In this document: positions 1 through 8,700 of the stretch, piece after piece
How positions within the stretch are numbered: position 1 is the stretch's first letter
Layout of the letters: each line of letters starts with the position of its first letter
Source of the DNA: Planctomycetaceae bacterium UBA2671
GTDB lineage: Bacteria; Planctomycetota; Planctomycetia; Planctomycetales; Planctomycetaceae
Reading direction: 5' to 3'
DNA length: 11,805 bases
Assembly (NCBI GenBank): GCA_002359185.1
Contig: DEML01000070.1
Location: 1 to 11,805, forward strand
Made by a program: the position numbers and the translations under genes
Notes under the pieces: model-generated
What the model was told of the DNA's origin: nothing
Seen by the model: the letters and a program-made list of their open reading frames with translations, nothing else
Database searches by the model: none

Positions 1-167
1 AAAAGTGCGAAAGTCGAACTAAAATTATCTTGATTCCGTAACAAACGTGAAGAAGCTTGTATGTTTCAACTTCGTGGGACACAACATCCTATTTTGAAAT
101 CCACATTCAGATATCATGCGGTACAGAAGAAGGCGACTGCCCCCGTAGATTCTGAGCTGGATTGAGA
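1..167. other. Non-coding flank downstream of the sulfatase
   Basis: No supported gene lies here on either strand, and I see no convincing hairpin plus T-run that would end sulfatase transcription. It may hold the 3' untranslated part of the sulfatase message. Confidence 0.4.
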
Positions 168-2069
168 TTACTCCACTTTTAGCTGGCTCAACTTCCCCTT
201 GAACGGTGTCCGGGGCGATTCATTATCGACCAGCTTTTTGTCATCGTGACCAATACAGAGTGCTTCTGCCGGATGCTTCCCAATGAGACTTCCCGGGGAG
301 GACACAACTTCTCCATTATTGATTTGCAGGGACAGCGTTCCTTTTTCATCAACGCTTGCTTTTATGGTTGTTTGCATGCTGATGATTGGAGCTTTTATCC
401 GGCGAATTTCTTGACCAGAGAGTCGAACAGCAAGCACACATTCGTCCTCTTTGACATATAACGAATACCCGACCACCTCTCCGCCCTGAGCGACGATGAT
501 CCCTGATAGTTCGTCGCCTTCAATCGTTGCGGAAATCGCAAATGGACGTTTTGCGATAATGGGCGAGTTGCCGCTATCGTAAACATCTCCGATTTTCACG
601 TTTGACCAGTCGATTGTCTGAGATGGTTTTCCTGCTCTGCGACTACTCATATCGGGAGACGCAACTGGATTTTCCGGCCGTGTCATGACTTGCGTGGGAC
701 GCTGATTGGCTTTGATCTCTGCTACGTGAGCATCATAGACCGACTGTAGTTCCGCGACTAATTCAGGATGTGCGGTGGCGACGTTATCCCTTTCGCCGAT
801 ATCTTCGACAGTGTTGTAGAGTTGAATGAGATCATCGGAAGGAACATGGTCTTTGATCGCATGCCTTCCGCTATTTGTTTCTCTCCACGGATAAAATTTC
901 CACGGTCCAGACCTCACCGTTCCTGGTCCGTGCATGAGAATGTAATACTCATGAGGAGAGGTTGCTCCCGGTACGTCGAACATGAGAGTTCGGATGTCTT
1001 TACCGTCGATCTTCTTTTCTGGCAGCTTTCCGTTACACAAACCTGCAAGCGTTGGCAGCATATCAATCGTCCCCGCGACTTCATGGCAAACTTGACCGGC
1101 GGGAATGGTTCCAGGCCACCACATTACGGTTGGTTCACGAATTCCACCGTCGTAAACGCTGGCTTTCTTTCCTCGCAGAGGCAGCGACGATCCAACAGCT
1201 GCTCCGTTATCGCTTGTGAACAGAACAAGCGTATTTTTATCGATCCCAAGTGACTTCAGTGTTGAGAGAATCTGGCCAACAGACCAATCGACTTCTTCAA
1301 TGGCGTCCCAGATCAATTGCCCGGTTCGATTTTCAAAATCCTCAGATACGGCTAACGGCAGATGAACCATTGTATGAGGCAGGTACAGAAAAAAAGGTTC
1401 GTCTTTATTTTGTGTGATGAAACGGATCGATTCTTCTGTGTATCTTTTTGTGAGTGTTTTTTGATTGGCTGGATATTCAATCACTTCTTCGTCTCGCATC
1501 AGTGGAACAAGGTTACGTTGCTTGTGACCGGCCCGGACTTCTTCGAGCGTCAGGTCCTCGCGGACGATAATATATTTACTAAGATTGTTGGCAGGATCGA
1601 TCCACATATCGTTCGAGTAAGGAACGCCATAGTAAGAATCGAAGCCCTGATACGTTGGCAAGCAGGGTGGCAGATGTCCGAGATGCCATTTACCGACGCA
1701 GGCCGTTTTGTAGCCGGTGTCGCGAAGCATCTCAGCGATCGTCACTTCATCGGGATGGAGTCCATTGTTGCTATTGGGAAAAAGAACGGCATTCATGCTC
1801 AGTCTCTGGTAGTGGCACCCGGTCATTAGCGAAGTTCGCGAACCTGAGCACACCGCACAGCCTACATAGAAATCATCGAATCGCATCCCTTCAGCAGCCA
1901 TTTGGTCCAGGTTAGGAGTTCTCGGGCCGGTCGCTCCGTTAAACCCAACATCTCCATAGCCCATATCGTCGATGAAGATGATGACCACATTTGGCCGCTC
2001 CCCCGCGTCAACTGCAGAAAGTATTACTGGTATGAAAAGTGTAAATACAAAAATCAGAATTGTTCTCAT
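168..2069 (-). CDS. Secreted type I sulfatase (arylsulfatase-like) with C-terminal beta-rich domain
   Basis: This gene encodes 633 residues and probably hydrolyses sulfate esters, likely of sulfated glycans, after export. Residues 1-22 form a signal peptide (MRTILIF then a hydrophobic stretch). The alkaline-phosphatase-like fold follows: metal-binding D34-D35, the formylglycine site at C74 in VCSGSRTSLMTG, the GKWHLG motif (K127, H129), His232 and His236 in LPHTMVH, and SDNG (D287, N288), then RGKK and GGIREP near 299-313. The maturation motif is CSGSR, so the usual proline of CxPxR is glycine. About residues 490-633, after a short linker, read as a beta-sandwich (LamG-like) extension seen in other planctomycete sulfatases. 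The ATG at 2069 is chosen because it begins the signal peptide; no strong Shine-Dalgarno precedes it. No maturase or other sulfatase is nearby. The family is certain; the substrate is unknown. Confidence 0.95.
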   Translation of the reverse strand: MRTILIFVFTLFIPVILSAVDAGERPNVVIIFIDDMGYGDVGFNGATGPRTPNLDQMAAEGMRFDDFYVGCAVCSGSRTSLMTGCHYQRLSMNAVLFPNSNNGLHPDEVTIAEMLRDTGYKTACVGKWHLGHLPPCLPTYQGFDSYYGVPYSNDMWIDPANNLSKYIIVREDLTLEEVRAGHKQRNLVPLMRDEEVIEYPANQKTLTKRYTEESIRFITQNKDEPFFLYLPHTMVHLPLAVSEDFENRTGQLIWDAIEEVDWSVGQILSTLKSLGIDKNTLVLFTSDNGAAVGSSLPLRGKKASVYDGGIREPTVMWWPGTIPAGQVCHEVAGTIDMLPTLAGLCNGKLPEKKIDGKDIRTLMFDVPGATSPHEYYILMHGPGTVRSGPWKFYPWRETNSGRHAIKDHVPSDDLIQLYNTVEDIGERDNVATAHPELVAELQSVYDAHVAEIKANQRPTQVMTRPENPVASPDMSSRRAGKPSQTIDWSNVKIGDVYDSGNSPIIAKRPFAISATIEGDELSGIIVAQGGEVVGYSLYVKEDECVLAVRLSGQEIRRIKAPIISMQTTIKASVDEKGTLSLQINNGEVVSSPGSLIGKHPAEALCIGHDDKKLVDNESPRTPFKGKLSQLKVE

Positions 2070-2561
2070 CGTACGACGTTACCTTAAGAGATTGATTCCA
2101 GGGTGGATTGCTCTGAGCTCAAAGTATATTGATTATGGCATTAGTATAATTATTAAACTGATCTAAAACACTTTAATTCCGGATCGTCGACTGTAATCCA
2201 CAGCCAAATTCGCAATGCTTTGCGGGTGAAAAGTATGACATATTTTGGTGGAGGTTCGTATAAAATGAGTGGCTTGGGATTTCGAAGTCTGAAGTTCTAT
2301 CCGCTAAATTGAACTCCCGATCGTAATGAATAAAATCATAGGTGTTTTTCTGACTCTTATTTCCTCGATGATGGCCAATCTCTGGTCAATCTTCTTGAAA
2401 AAATATATGATTATGTTCACTGCAAGGACGAATGGACGTGGGGAGATTCATACTGCGCATTTGATTTCTCCAAGTTAAATATCAATTGTTTCCCTAGTGC
2501 CGTCTTATGCAATCAGGAAGGACATCATTCAGGGGATCGTGATTATATAAAGGGCGTTTAC
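2070..2561. other. Divergent intergenic region holding a candidate gene remnant or frameshifted 5' extension
   Basis: The gap lies between the divergently transcribed sulfatase and Ser/Thr kinase, so promoters for both should be here, but I could not pick out convincing -35/-10 pairs. Positions 2334-2561 form an open frame continuous and in register with the kinase start at 2562: 76 codons, no stop, and no ATG, GTG or TTG. Its translation has a protein-like composition (for example SLVNLLEKIYDYVHCKDEW). An ATG at 2326 lies in another frame that enters the T-run at 2345-2349; one extra T there would join it to this open frame. A short same-frame piece from ATG 2235 ends at TGA 2310. The region may be a decayed gene or a 5' extension broken by an indel. 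Confidence 0.45.
2549..2554 (+). promoter_or_regulatory. Shine-Dalgarno for the kinase GTG start
   Basis: The hexamer AAAGGG lies 7 bases before the GTG at 2562. This is good spacing and supports that GTG as the working start, even though the frame remains open upstream. Confidence 0.6.
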
Positions 2562-4055
2562 GTGGGTGAAGAAATCAGACAACAGCCGGATTCCAGTCAG
2601 TCAGCTTCTGATGACAGCGGGACCGTCCTGCAAAAAGGTGATACCTGTATCGACGAACTCGCATCGACAAATACTCCTCAAAATTCCGGAATCCATAAAA
2701 ATAACCTTCGAGAACTCCCGGAGGCGACCATTCCTCAGTCGCTTATCGAGCAATATCCGAAATGCTTTCAGAAGTTTCAGACTGATCTGGAAAACGACCA
2801 CGCTCACGATCTGTTGATTTATCTGGAAATGGATCCGGTTGAAAAGAAAGATCACAAAAAAGTCTTTACCTGGCTTCTGAAAAAACTGCTGCACACTCTT
2901 CAAGGTCAAGGGAAATTGAAACCTGAAGTGGAGTATCTCGGTAAATATAAGCAATATTATAAAGTCGTCAAAAATTGTTTTGCTCCGCTTGTCTATGTGA
3001 ATTCGAAATCCATTGTTAATAAGTATTTAACCAGTGGTGGAATGGGAGATATTTACAAAGGAGCCTATTACCTCCACGAAGGAGCACGCGTAGCCAAACC
3101 GTGCGCTATTAAACTGGCTCGACAGGATCAGCTACAGGGGTATCAACGTAGCACACATTCCATGAATACCGATTTTCGGGAATTTCGAAATCAGCTTTAC
3201 GATCGATTTCTGCGGGAAGTCGATATCACGACTTTAGTCGATCACTCGGGAACTGTTCGCGCTTACGATGCTGGCTGGACTTCGAATGATGAAGAAAACG
3301 GTGGAATGTATCTGATCATGGAATACATTGATGGCTTGACCTTCAAAGAGTTTCACGAAAAATTTCAAAAGCGAATGGAGGCGACCCTGAGCATTGGAGC
3401 GATTTGTGAATTGATCGGTCAGGTCGCAGAGTCCATGAACAAATTTCATCAGTACATCGTACATAGAGACATCAAGCCGCAGAATCTGATGATCATTCTC
3501 AACGGTGGAGACGGTCATCATTTTACCAAAGTGCTCGACTTCGGAATTTCCCGACTGATCCCTGATGCCGACGTCGATCTCAAAAACCTCACTAAAGCAA
3601 CCATTAGTGGACCTGGAGGAGGCTATCAGGGAACCCCCGATTACTCTCCAGCAGAACAATTCATGGCCGCCAGCGCAGTCGATAATCAGGCTGATTTGTA
3701 TGCTCTGGGCTGCACGATGTTTGAAATGATCGATATCAGTAATCAACCACCATTTTATAAAGAGGGGCGAACGGAAAGTATCAGCAAGTGTTTGGAGATC
3801 AAGCAGAAATGTCATATGGGAGGCTTGCCGGAGTTGAAGCCTCCCTTCAGTTGCCCTGGTGAGGTCAGGCGAATCCTGAAAAAAATGACTGCCAATGCTC
3901 TCAGTGAACGGTATTCTTCGGCTGGAGAATTGCTTGATGATCTGAAAGACTACCGTGATCGTGACGATCTTGTAAATGCGATTACGGCGTACAACTCTCG
4001 TACTGTCTATGTTAATCCAGATTCCAAAAGTTCTTCGTGGTTCAAATGGTTTTAA
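2562..4055 (+). CDS. Hanks-type Ser/Thr protein kinase, cytosolic, no membrane anchor
   Basis: The product is 497 residues and should phosphorylate Ser/Thr on unknown protein targets. Residues 1-150 are a polar, helix-prone region with no recognised domain. The kinase domain spans about 153-470. It has the glycine loop SGGMGDIYKG (G159-G162), ATP-anchoring K184 in CAIK, the alpha-C glutamate near E219, HRDIKPQN (H301, D303, K305, N308), DFG at D326, SPAEQ (P363-E365) and QADLYALG (D378). All catalytic residues are present, so it should be active. The K184-E219 distance (35 residues) is longer than usual, implying an insert between beta-3 and alpha-C. No transmembrane segment or sensor domain follows; the protein ends in SSSWFKWF. 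The start is GTG with AAAGGG seven bases upstream. It converges on the kinase-GNAT-ligase operon, ending 39 bases from the ligase stop. Confidence 0.93.
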   Translation: MGEEIRQQPDSSQSASDDSGTVLQKGDTCIDELASTNTPQNSGIHKNNLRELPEATIPQSLIEQYPKCFQKFQTDLENDHAHDLLIYLEMDPVEKKDHKKVFTWLLKKLLHTLQGQGKLKPEVEYLGKYKQYYKVVKNCFAPLVYVNSKSIVNKYLTSGGMGDIYKGAYYLHEGARVAKPCAIKLARQDQLQGYQRSTHSMNTDFREFRNQLYDRFLREVDITTLVDHSGTVRAYDAGWTSNDEENGGMYLIMEYIDGLTFKEFHEKFQKRMEATLSIGAICELIGQVAESMNKFHQYIVHRDIKPQNLMIILNGGDGHHFTKVLDFGISRLIPDADVDLKNLTKATISGPGGGYQGTPDYSPAEQFMAASAVDNQADLYALGCTMFEMIDISNQPPFYKEGRTESISKCLEIKQKCHMGGLPELKPPFSCPGEVRRILKKMTANALSERYSSAGELLDDLKDYRDRDDLVNAITAYNSRTVYVNPDSKSSSWFKWF

Positions 4056-4094
4056 GATCTTTATATCGCACACGGGAAGTCATCAGGAGTGGAG

Positions 4095-5138
4095 TTACCT
4101 GGATTGCATAAGTGATTCCATTGCATCTAAAACAGTTTGTCCGGCTTTTTGCCAGGACGGCGGTATATTCAGGCAGGCTTCCCGATAAAGTTCGTGATGA
4201 GTTTGTATTCGACAAGGGTCGCAAATTCCATCCTGACAAACGCGTAAGAAATGTATCCGGGCGATTTTAGAATCGATTTTCTGAACCTGTTGCGCTGCAG
4301 TCAGACTCATGAGTCGAAAAGCAATCAATTTGGCCAGCGATTCCAAATCAGGCTGAGTATCGGCTGAGCGAAATTCGATTCGATTTGCACCGCGTGGAAC
4401 CAGATTACTCAGATGGCGTCCTCCAGTCGGTCCTCGTTGGGTCAATTCTGAGATTAGCCCTGCCAGATCTGCAGGAAACCCGGCATTGACGACATCATGC
4501 CAGTTGTTCTGAATAATCAGACTCCGGACACTGAAATTCGACTGAGTCTGAAACTCCTGTCCAGTGGTAAATAACAGAGGAACAAGATATTCAAATTCAT
4601 ACAATCCAGGCAGCAAATCGAGAAAACTCTCAAACGTCAGATCCAGAGAGACTTGAGCGGCACAGATTGCAGCCGGGTAATTCCGTGCGAAATACGGTGA
4701 ATCAATAACAGGCCGATTCAGATACTTCTGCAGACGACTGCCATCGGGATCGTCAATAGCCAGACGGTAATCAAAATCAACGGGGACGGTTGGATAAACT
4801 GCCTGGCGATGCAAAGACAGATCGAGCGAATCTGCAATTTCCCGGGCAACGGGAATCGAATTCTCCCAGAATTTTCTGAGCTCTTCGAACTTCTCGAAAG
4901 GGGGGAAAACAAATTCCAGAATACAGGTCGCGAAATCATTTTTAAGGACGATTTCGGAATTTTCAATTCTTGTTTTGACAACCAGTCGAGGGGGAGAATC
5001 AGCAGATTCAGCTTTCCATCCCCGTTGAACAAACTCTTGATAGAATTGAGTCAGAAGTTCTGTTGCTGGGGCTTGCCCCTGGGATGTCAGAAGTAAATAT
5101 TCAACTTCAATTCCGATCCGGCCCGCATAGCTAAACAT
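4095..5138 (-). CDS. Glutamate-cysteine-ligase-like carboxylate-amine ligase
   Basis: This 347-residue protein resembles the GCS2/YbdK group of the glutamine-synthetase superfamily, which forms an amide bond between a carboxylate (often glutamate gamma-carboxyl) and an amine using ATP. Supporting features are the N-terminal strand GRIGIEVEYLLL with putative metal ligands E11 and E13, the strand-turn CILEFVFPPF (E75), and the late motif RIEFRSADTQPDLES (R253, E255, R257). The real substrate cannot be read from sequence; true glutathione biosynthesis is only one option. A C-terminal cysteine cluster, CQDGICDPC (C301, C306, C309), is unusual and could bind metal. Its ATG overlaps the upstream acyltransferase stop by 8 bases (5131-5138), implying translational coupling. 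It is the last gene of the kinase operon. Confidence 0.8.
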   Translation of the reverse strand: MFSYAGRIGIEVEYLLLTSQGQAPATELLTQFYQEFVQRGWKAESADSPPRLVVKTRIENSEIVLKNDFATCILEFVFPPFEKFEELRKFWENSIPVAREIADSLDLSLHRQAVYPTVPVDFDYRLAIDDPDGSRLQKYLNRPVIDSPYFARNYPAAICAAQVSLDLTFESFLDLLPGLYEFEYLVPLLFTTGQEFQTQSNFSVRSLIIQNNWHDVVNAGFPADLAGLISELTQRGPTGGRHLSNLVPRGANRIEFRSADTQPDLESLAKLIAFRLMSLTAAQQVQKIDSKIARIHFLRVCQDGICDPCRIQTHHELYREACLNIPPSWQKAGQTVLDAMESLMQSR

Positions 5139-5745
5139 CGGAACGACTCACATCCGTTTCGTTCTTAGCATAGGAAATCGACATCACAAAAGGAGAGATT
5201 CCCTGATATTTCCCTTGAGTAATTGGTAGACCGGCTCCATGGCAGGTAAATCCCAGCTTTTTGTAATAATCAACCATAAATTCCTGAATGGGCATGACAT
5301 AAATCTGAGAGACATTTTGATCGAGACAATCCTGAAGCTGCTTCTGGATCAAAAAATTAGCCACACCGACATTCCGGGATTCCGTGATCACATACTGGCG
5401 GTCCAAAACACAGCAATCCCAGTCTGGTTGATCCCGTAGTAATGCTTCAATTTTGGAGTAATAAGGATAATCATGAATTGAGTCGTAGTGCCTCATACGA
5501 GCCATCCCTATTAACTGACTTCTATCAGAGACATAAGTCACCTGATTCAGATTAGCAGTTTGAGAGTCGGTCAAATCTTGAATGGGCAGCGCAAATTCCG
5601 TGTGATAGAACTCTTCGATCTGATCAGAGACAAATTTCGCATCGCAATGCTCCATCAAACGGAATTGAGACCCATGGATGGAATAGCCGAAATATTCAAG
5701 CATTGGATTCTTGTGAGAAACATAAGACATGTCACTGATTGTCAT
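5131..5745 (-). CDS. GNAT-fold acyltransferase-like protein
   Basis: The product is about 204 residues and probably transfers an acyl group from CoA (or acyl carrier protein) to an amine. The acyl-CoA binding motif reads ESRNVGVANFLI (R124 onward, R-x-x-G-x-A type) and is followed by a helix, the strand IYVMPIQEF and the C-terminal YYKKLGF typical of GNAT beta-6/7. The long variable N-terminal half and the E-S-R lead-in also recall N-acyl amino acid synthases (FeeM/LuxI-like), so it may use long acyl chains; this is inference. I choose the ATG at 5745, which overlaps the kinase stop as TGATG. A TTG at 5748 is the alternative and would add one residue. Its own stop overlaps the ligase ATG. The acceptor is unknown. 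Confidence 0.72.
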   Translation of the reverse strand: MTISDMSYVSHKNPMLEYFGYSIHGSQFRLMEHCDAKFVSDQIEEFYHTEFALPIQDLTDSQTANLNQVTYVSDRSQLIGMARMRHYDSIHDYPYYSKIEALLRDQPDWDCCVLDRQYVITESRNVGVANFLIQKQLQDCLDQNVSQIYVMPIQEFMVDYYKKLGFTCHGAGLPITQGKYQGISPFVMSISYAKNETDVSRSDV

Positions 5746-8700
5746 CAATTCGTCCCCAGAAAAGTGATCTGCGATGGGGACTCGGTTCCCAGTTTTTCCT
5801 GAAGATGAAGGATGATCATCTCATATGCGTATCGCGAATTATCCTCATCCTGTTCAGGGTGTGTCGATCGGAGAAACTGATAAACTTCCGTCAAATAATT
5901 TTCCATTGCATTCCGATTCGACTCCGATTTAAAGTAATTGGTCTCATCGTCAATAAAATCGACAATAGCGAGCAAAATCGGAATTCTGGAATACAGATAA
6001 TGCTCCAGATCACCTTTATAATATTGAAGTTCATGAATTGCTGAATTGAATTTCTCATTGTCACATTGCCCAGTTTCGGCTGCCATTTCACAAAGCTCTA
6101 CCAATGATTTTAAATGAGCTTGAGAACTGTGACTGGCTGCGTTATCCGGATCCAGAAGCACTTTCTGAATGCTGATGATCTCCGGATCATACAATTCTGG
6201 AGTTTCTTCAACTCCAAAAATCACACAAGCCAGCTTGTACTTGTAATATGTGCGGTAAGTGTAATAGCAGGTTGCCGGAGAAAGATGAAAGTTATTCTCA
6301 TAATGAGATTTGAGAGAAGAGAGATACGTTAAACTTGGCGAAAGTGACTGAGGTTGCAAAGTATGTGGCTGGACCTGATCCCTATATTTATGAATCAGTG
6401 ACTTGACGACTGCAAAATCACCATAGTATTCCAGATTACTCGGAAGTCGTTGTCTGAGCGATTCCGCATCGAACCCACTGAGAACTTCGTTCTGATCCCC
6501 TGACAATGTGTTACTACGAAAAATGTTGTGTCCCTGCTTCCCCAGCAGCATCGAATGATCGTACATGTTGTTAAAAATGCTCTGAGCCCGGTCGAAGTCT
6601 TCGGAAAACAAAGAACAAATTGCTTCCCCTTTGCAGGCATTGAGATAGTCGGGCAACATATCGTTGCTTTGATCCACCGACATCTGGCAATTGATTCGAC
6701 TGATCTTAAACAGAGAACGGGCATTCGAATAACGGTTTTCATCCAGCAGATATAATCCCTTTTCCCGCAGAATCCAGGCTCGCAAAGGATGCAGGTTATG
6801 AAGATCACCATGATAACTTTCCGGATCCTCACACGTTAATGCAATGTTACGAAACGGAACGGAATTCAGATGAGCATCCAGATAGTCAATCGCGAGATTG
6901 AAATGTTCAATCACCGTTTGATGGGGAATCAGATCCTGCTGGAGGTCAGTATGTCCGATTCCAACTGATTGACTGCGATCGGCATTTTGAGCAGCCATCG
7001 CTTTGGCAATTTGACATTCAAAGACCGCATTAGTCAGCTGAGAATTCTCTTGAACCTTCAACTGATATTCGTGCAGAAGCGCCACTGGCTTTTTGAAATT
7101 TTTTGTATTAATCCCTTTTTCTGAAAGAACTTCAAATATGCGGGAATATCGATCTTGCCAACCCGCCATTTCGAGAGCACAGGTACTTGCCAGTTCGGGA
7201 CTGGAACGTTCATAACTGTTGATCGCTTCGTAATATAGGAAGTAGATCATTAAGACCGCTGATTGTTCCGCAGAACCTGCTTCGGTATGACTCTGTTGCT
7301 GGAATGCTTCCGGTAGTCGTTTATTGTCCAACAATGTTCTCAACATCAATGCCAGAGAATGCAACTCGACGGCGTCCAGGTCATCCTGTCTGATTTTACC
7401 TTGAACAAATTGTTCGGGTTCATTGGCGAATCGCTGCGTCCCGGACTGCTTTTTCAATGGTTTCAGGAAGTCGTCAAGGACGGCTTTCATCCCATCCAGA
7501 CTTTGTGATTTTGCCTCACCGTTCTGGGTGGTCACTGCGCGGGAATAGTAGTTCACAAGTAAGTCGTGATCGCGACCAATCGTTTTGCCATCATTGTGTT
7601 TCACGAAAACAGAATGGATTTTTGCGTATTGATTCAATACTTCATCCATTTGAGTGGATAGCAATGCTTGCGACAGCCCTGCCAGATACACCTCCCCGAT
7701 CTTCTGATCCCGGTGATCCGCCTTCTGATAAATGTAATTTCTCATTCCCGGAGTCAAATAGGGAATATGTTCGAGAATCAACTCATCTTTCAAAAAGGGG
7801 ATGGTCGATGCCCCCAAATACCTGGGTTGTTGATAACGTTGGAATGTCAGAAACGAAAAACAGATCAAAATCGAAGCGACCAGCCAGAATGACTTTCGTT
7901 TCCACAAGGGCACAACGGGTTGAGGAGGGCGGGGGAGTCTTGAATTTGTAGTGACCGATTGCAGATCGCTGATTACGCAATCAAATTCATAGCGGTTCTG
8001 AAAGGGCCGTAAATCCCGCTGTAAATCCTCCAGAGACTCATACCGATCTTGTGGATCGATGGCCATCAATTTTTTGTATGCTTTCCGAATCGCCTGGGGG
8101 ATTTCGCGAGCGTTTGGAAGTTCTGGACGTTTTTCGCATTGAGCAGCATTCATCACTTTAATAGTACTGGAACGCTTTCCGTCTTTCCCTTTTTCAAACG
8201 GAGCTTCAAATTGTGGGTGGAGTAACTGATACATCATACTCCCCAGCGCGTAATAATCGGCTCGATGATCAACCAGTTTCGCATTCGCCCATTGCTCAGG
8301 GGGCATATAATGTTCGGTCCCGACCCGCTCTTTTCCCATCTTCTTGATCAACTCTTCAACATCCAATGTCGAATCTTCACTTTGCTTTTCCGACTTGAGT
8401 GTCATCGCAACACCCCAGTCCAGGATTTTCACAACGCCATTCTCGGAATGAGAAAGTGTGATCATGATATTCTCGGGCTTGATGTCCCGATGCACAACAT
8501 TAGCCCCATGGGCATATTGCAGAGCCACCGAAGTCTGCATGATAATTTCCACGACAAACCCAACGGGAAATCCGTGGCGAATCGGGTACCCGTGCTCTCG
8601 CTGGTACTCGTGCATTTTTTCGGAACTCATCAACTCCGAAATTTGCTTTAAGTTTAAACCTTCAATGAATTCCAGAGCCAGGAATGGATCTCCCTCTCTG

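Noticed and set aside
768..1253. 161-codon plus-strand frame opposite the sulfatase
   Set aside because: It lies fully inside the sulfatase gene, which has all family motifs. The translation has no recognisable domain and reads as an antisense shadow.
2235..2312. 25-codon ORF (MTYFGGGSYKMSG)
   Set aside because: It is too short to support alone. It is mentioned only because it shares the frame of the kinase upstream stretch.
3234..4073. 279-codon minus-strand frame opposite the smaller kinase
   Set aside because: It overlaps the catalytic domain of a clear kinase on the other strand. Its translation shows no domain and it has no independent upstream signals.
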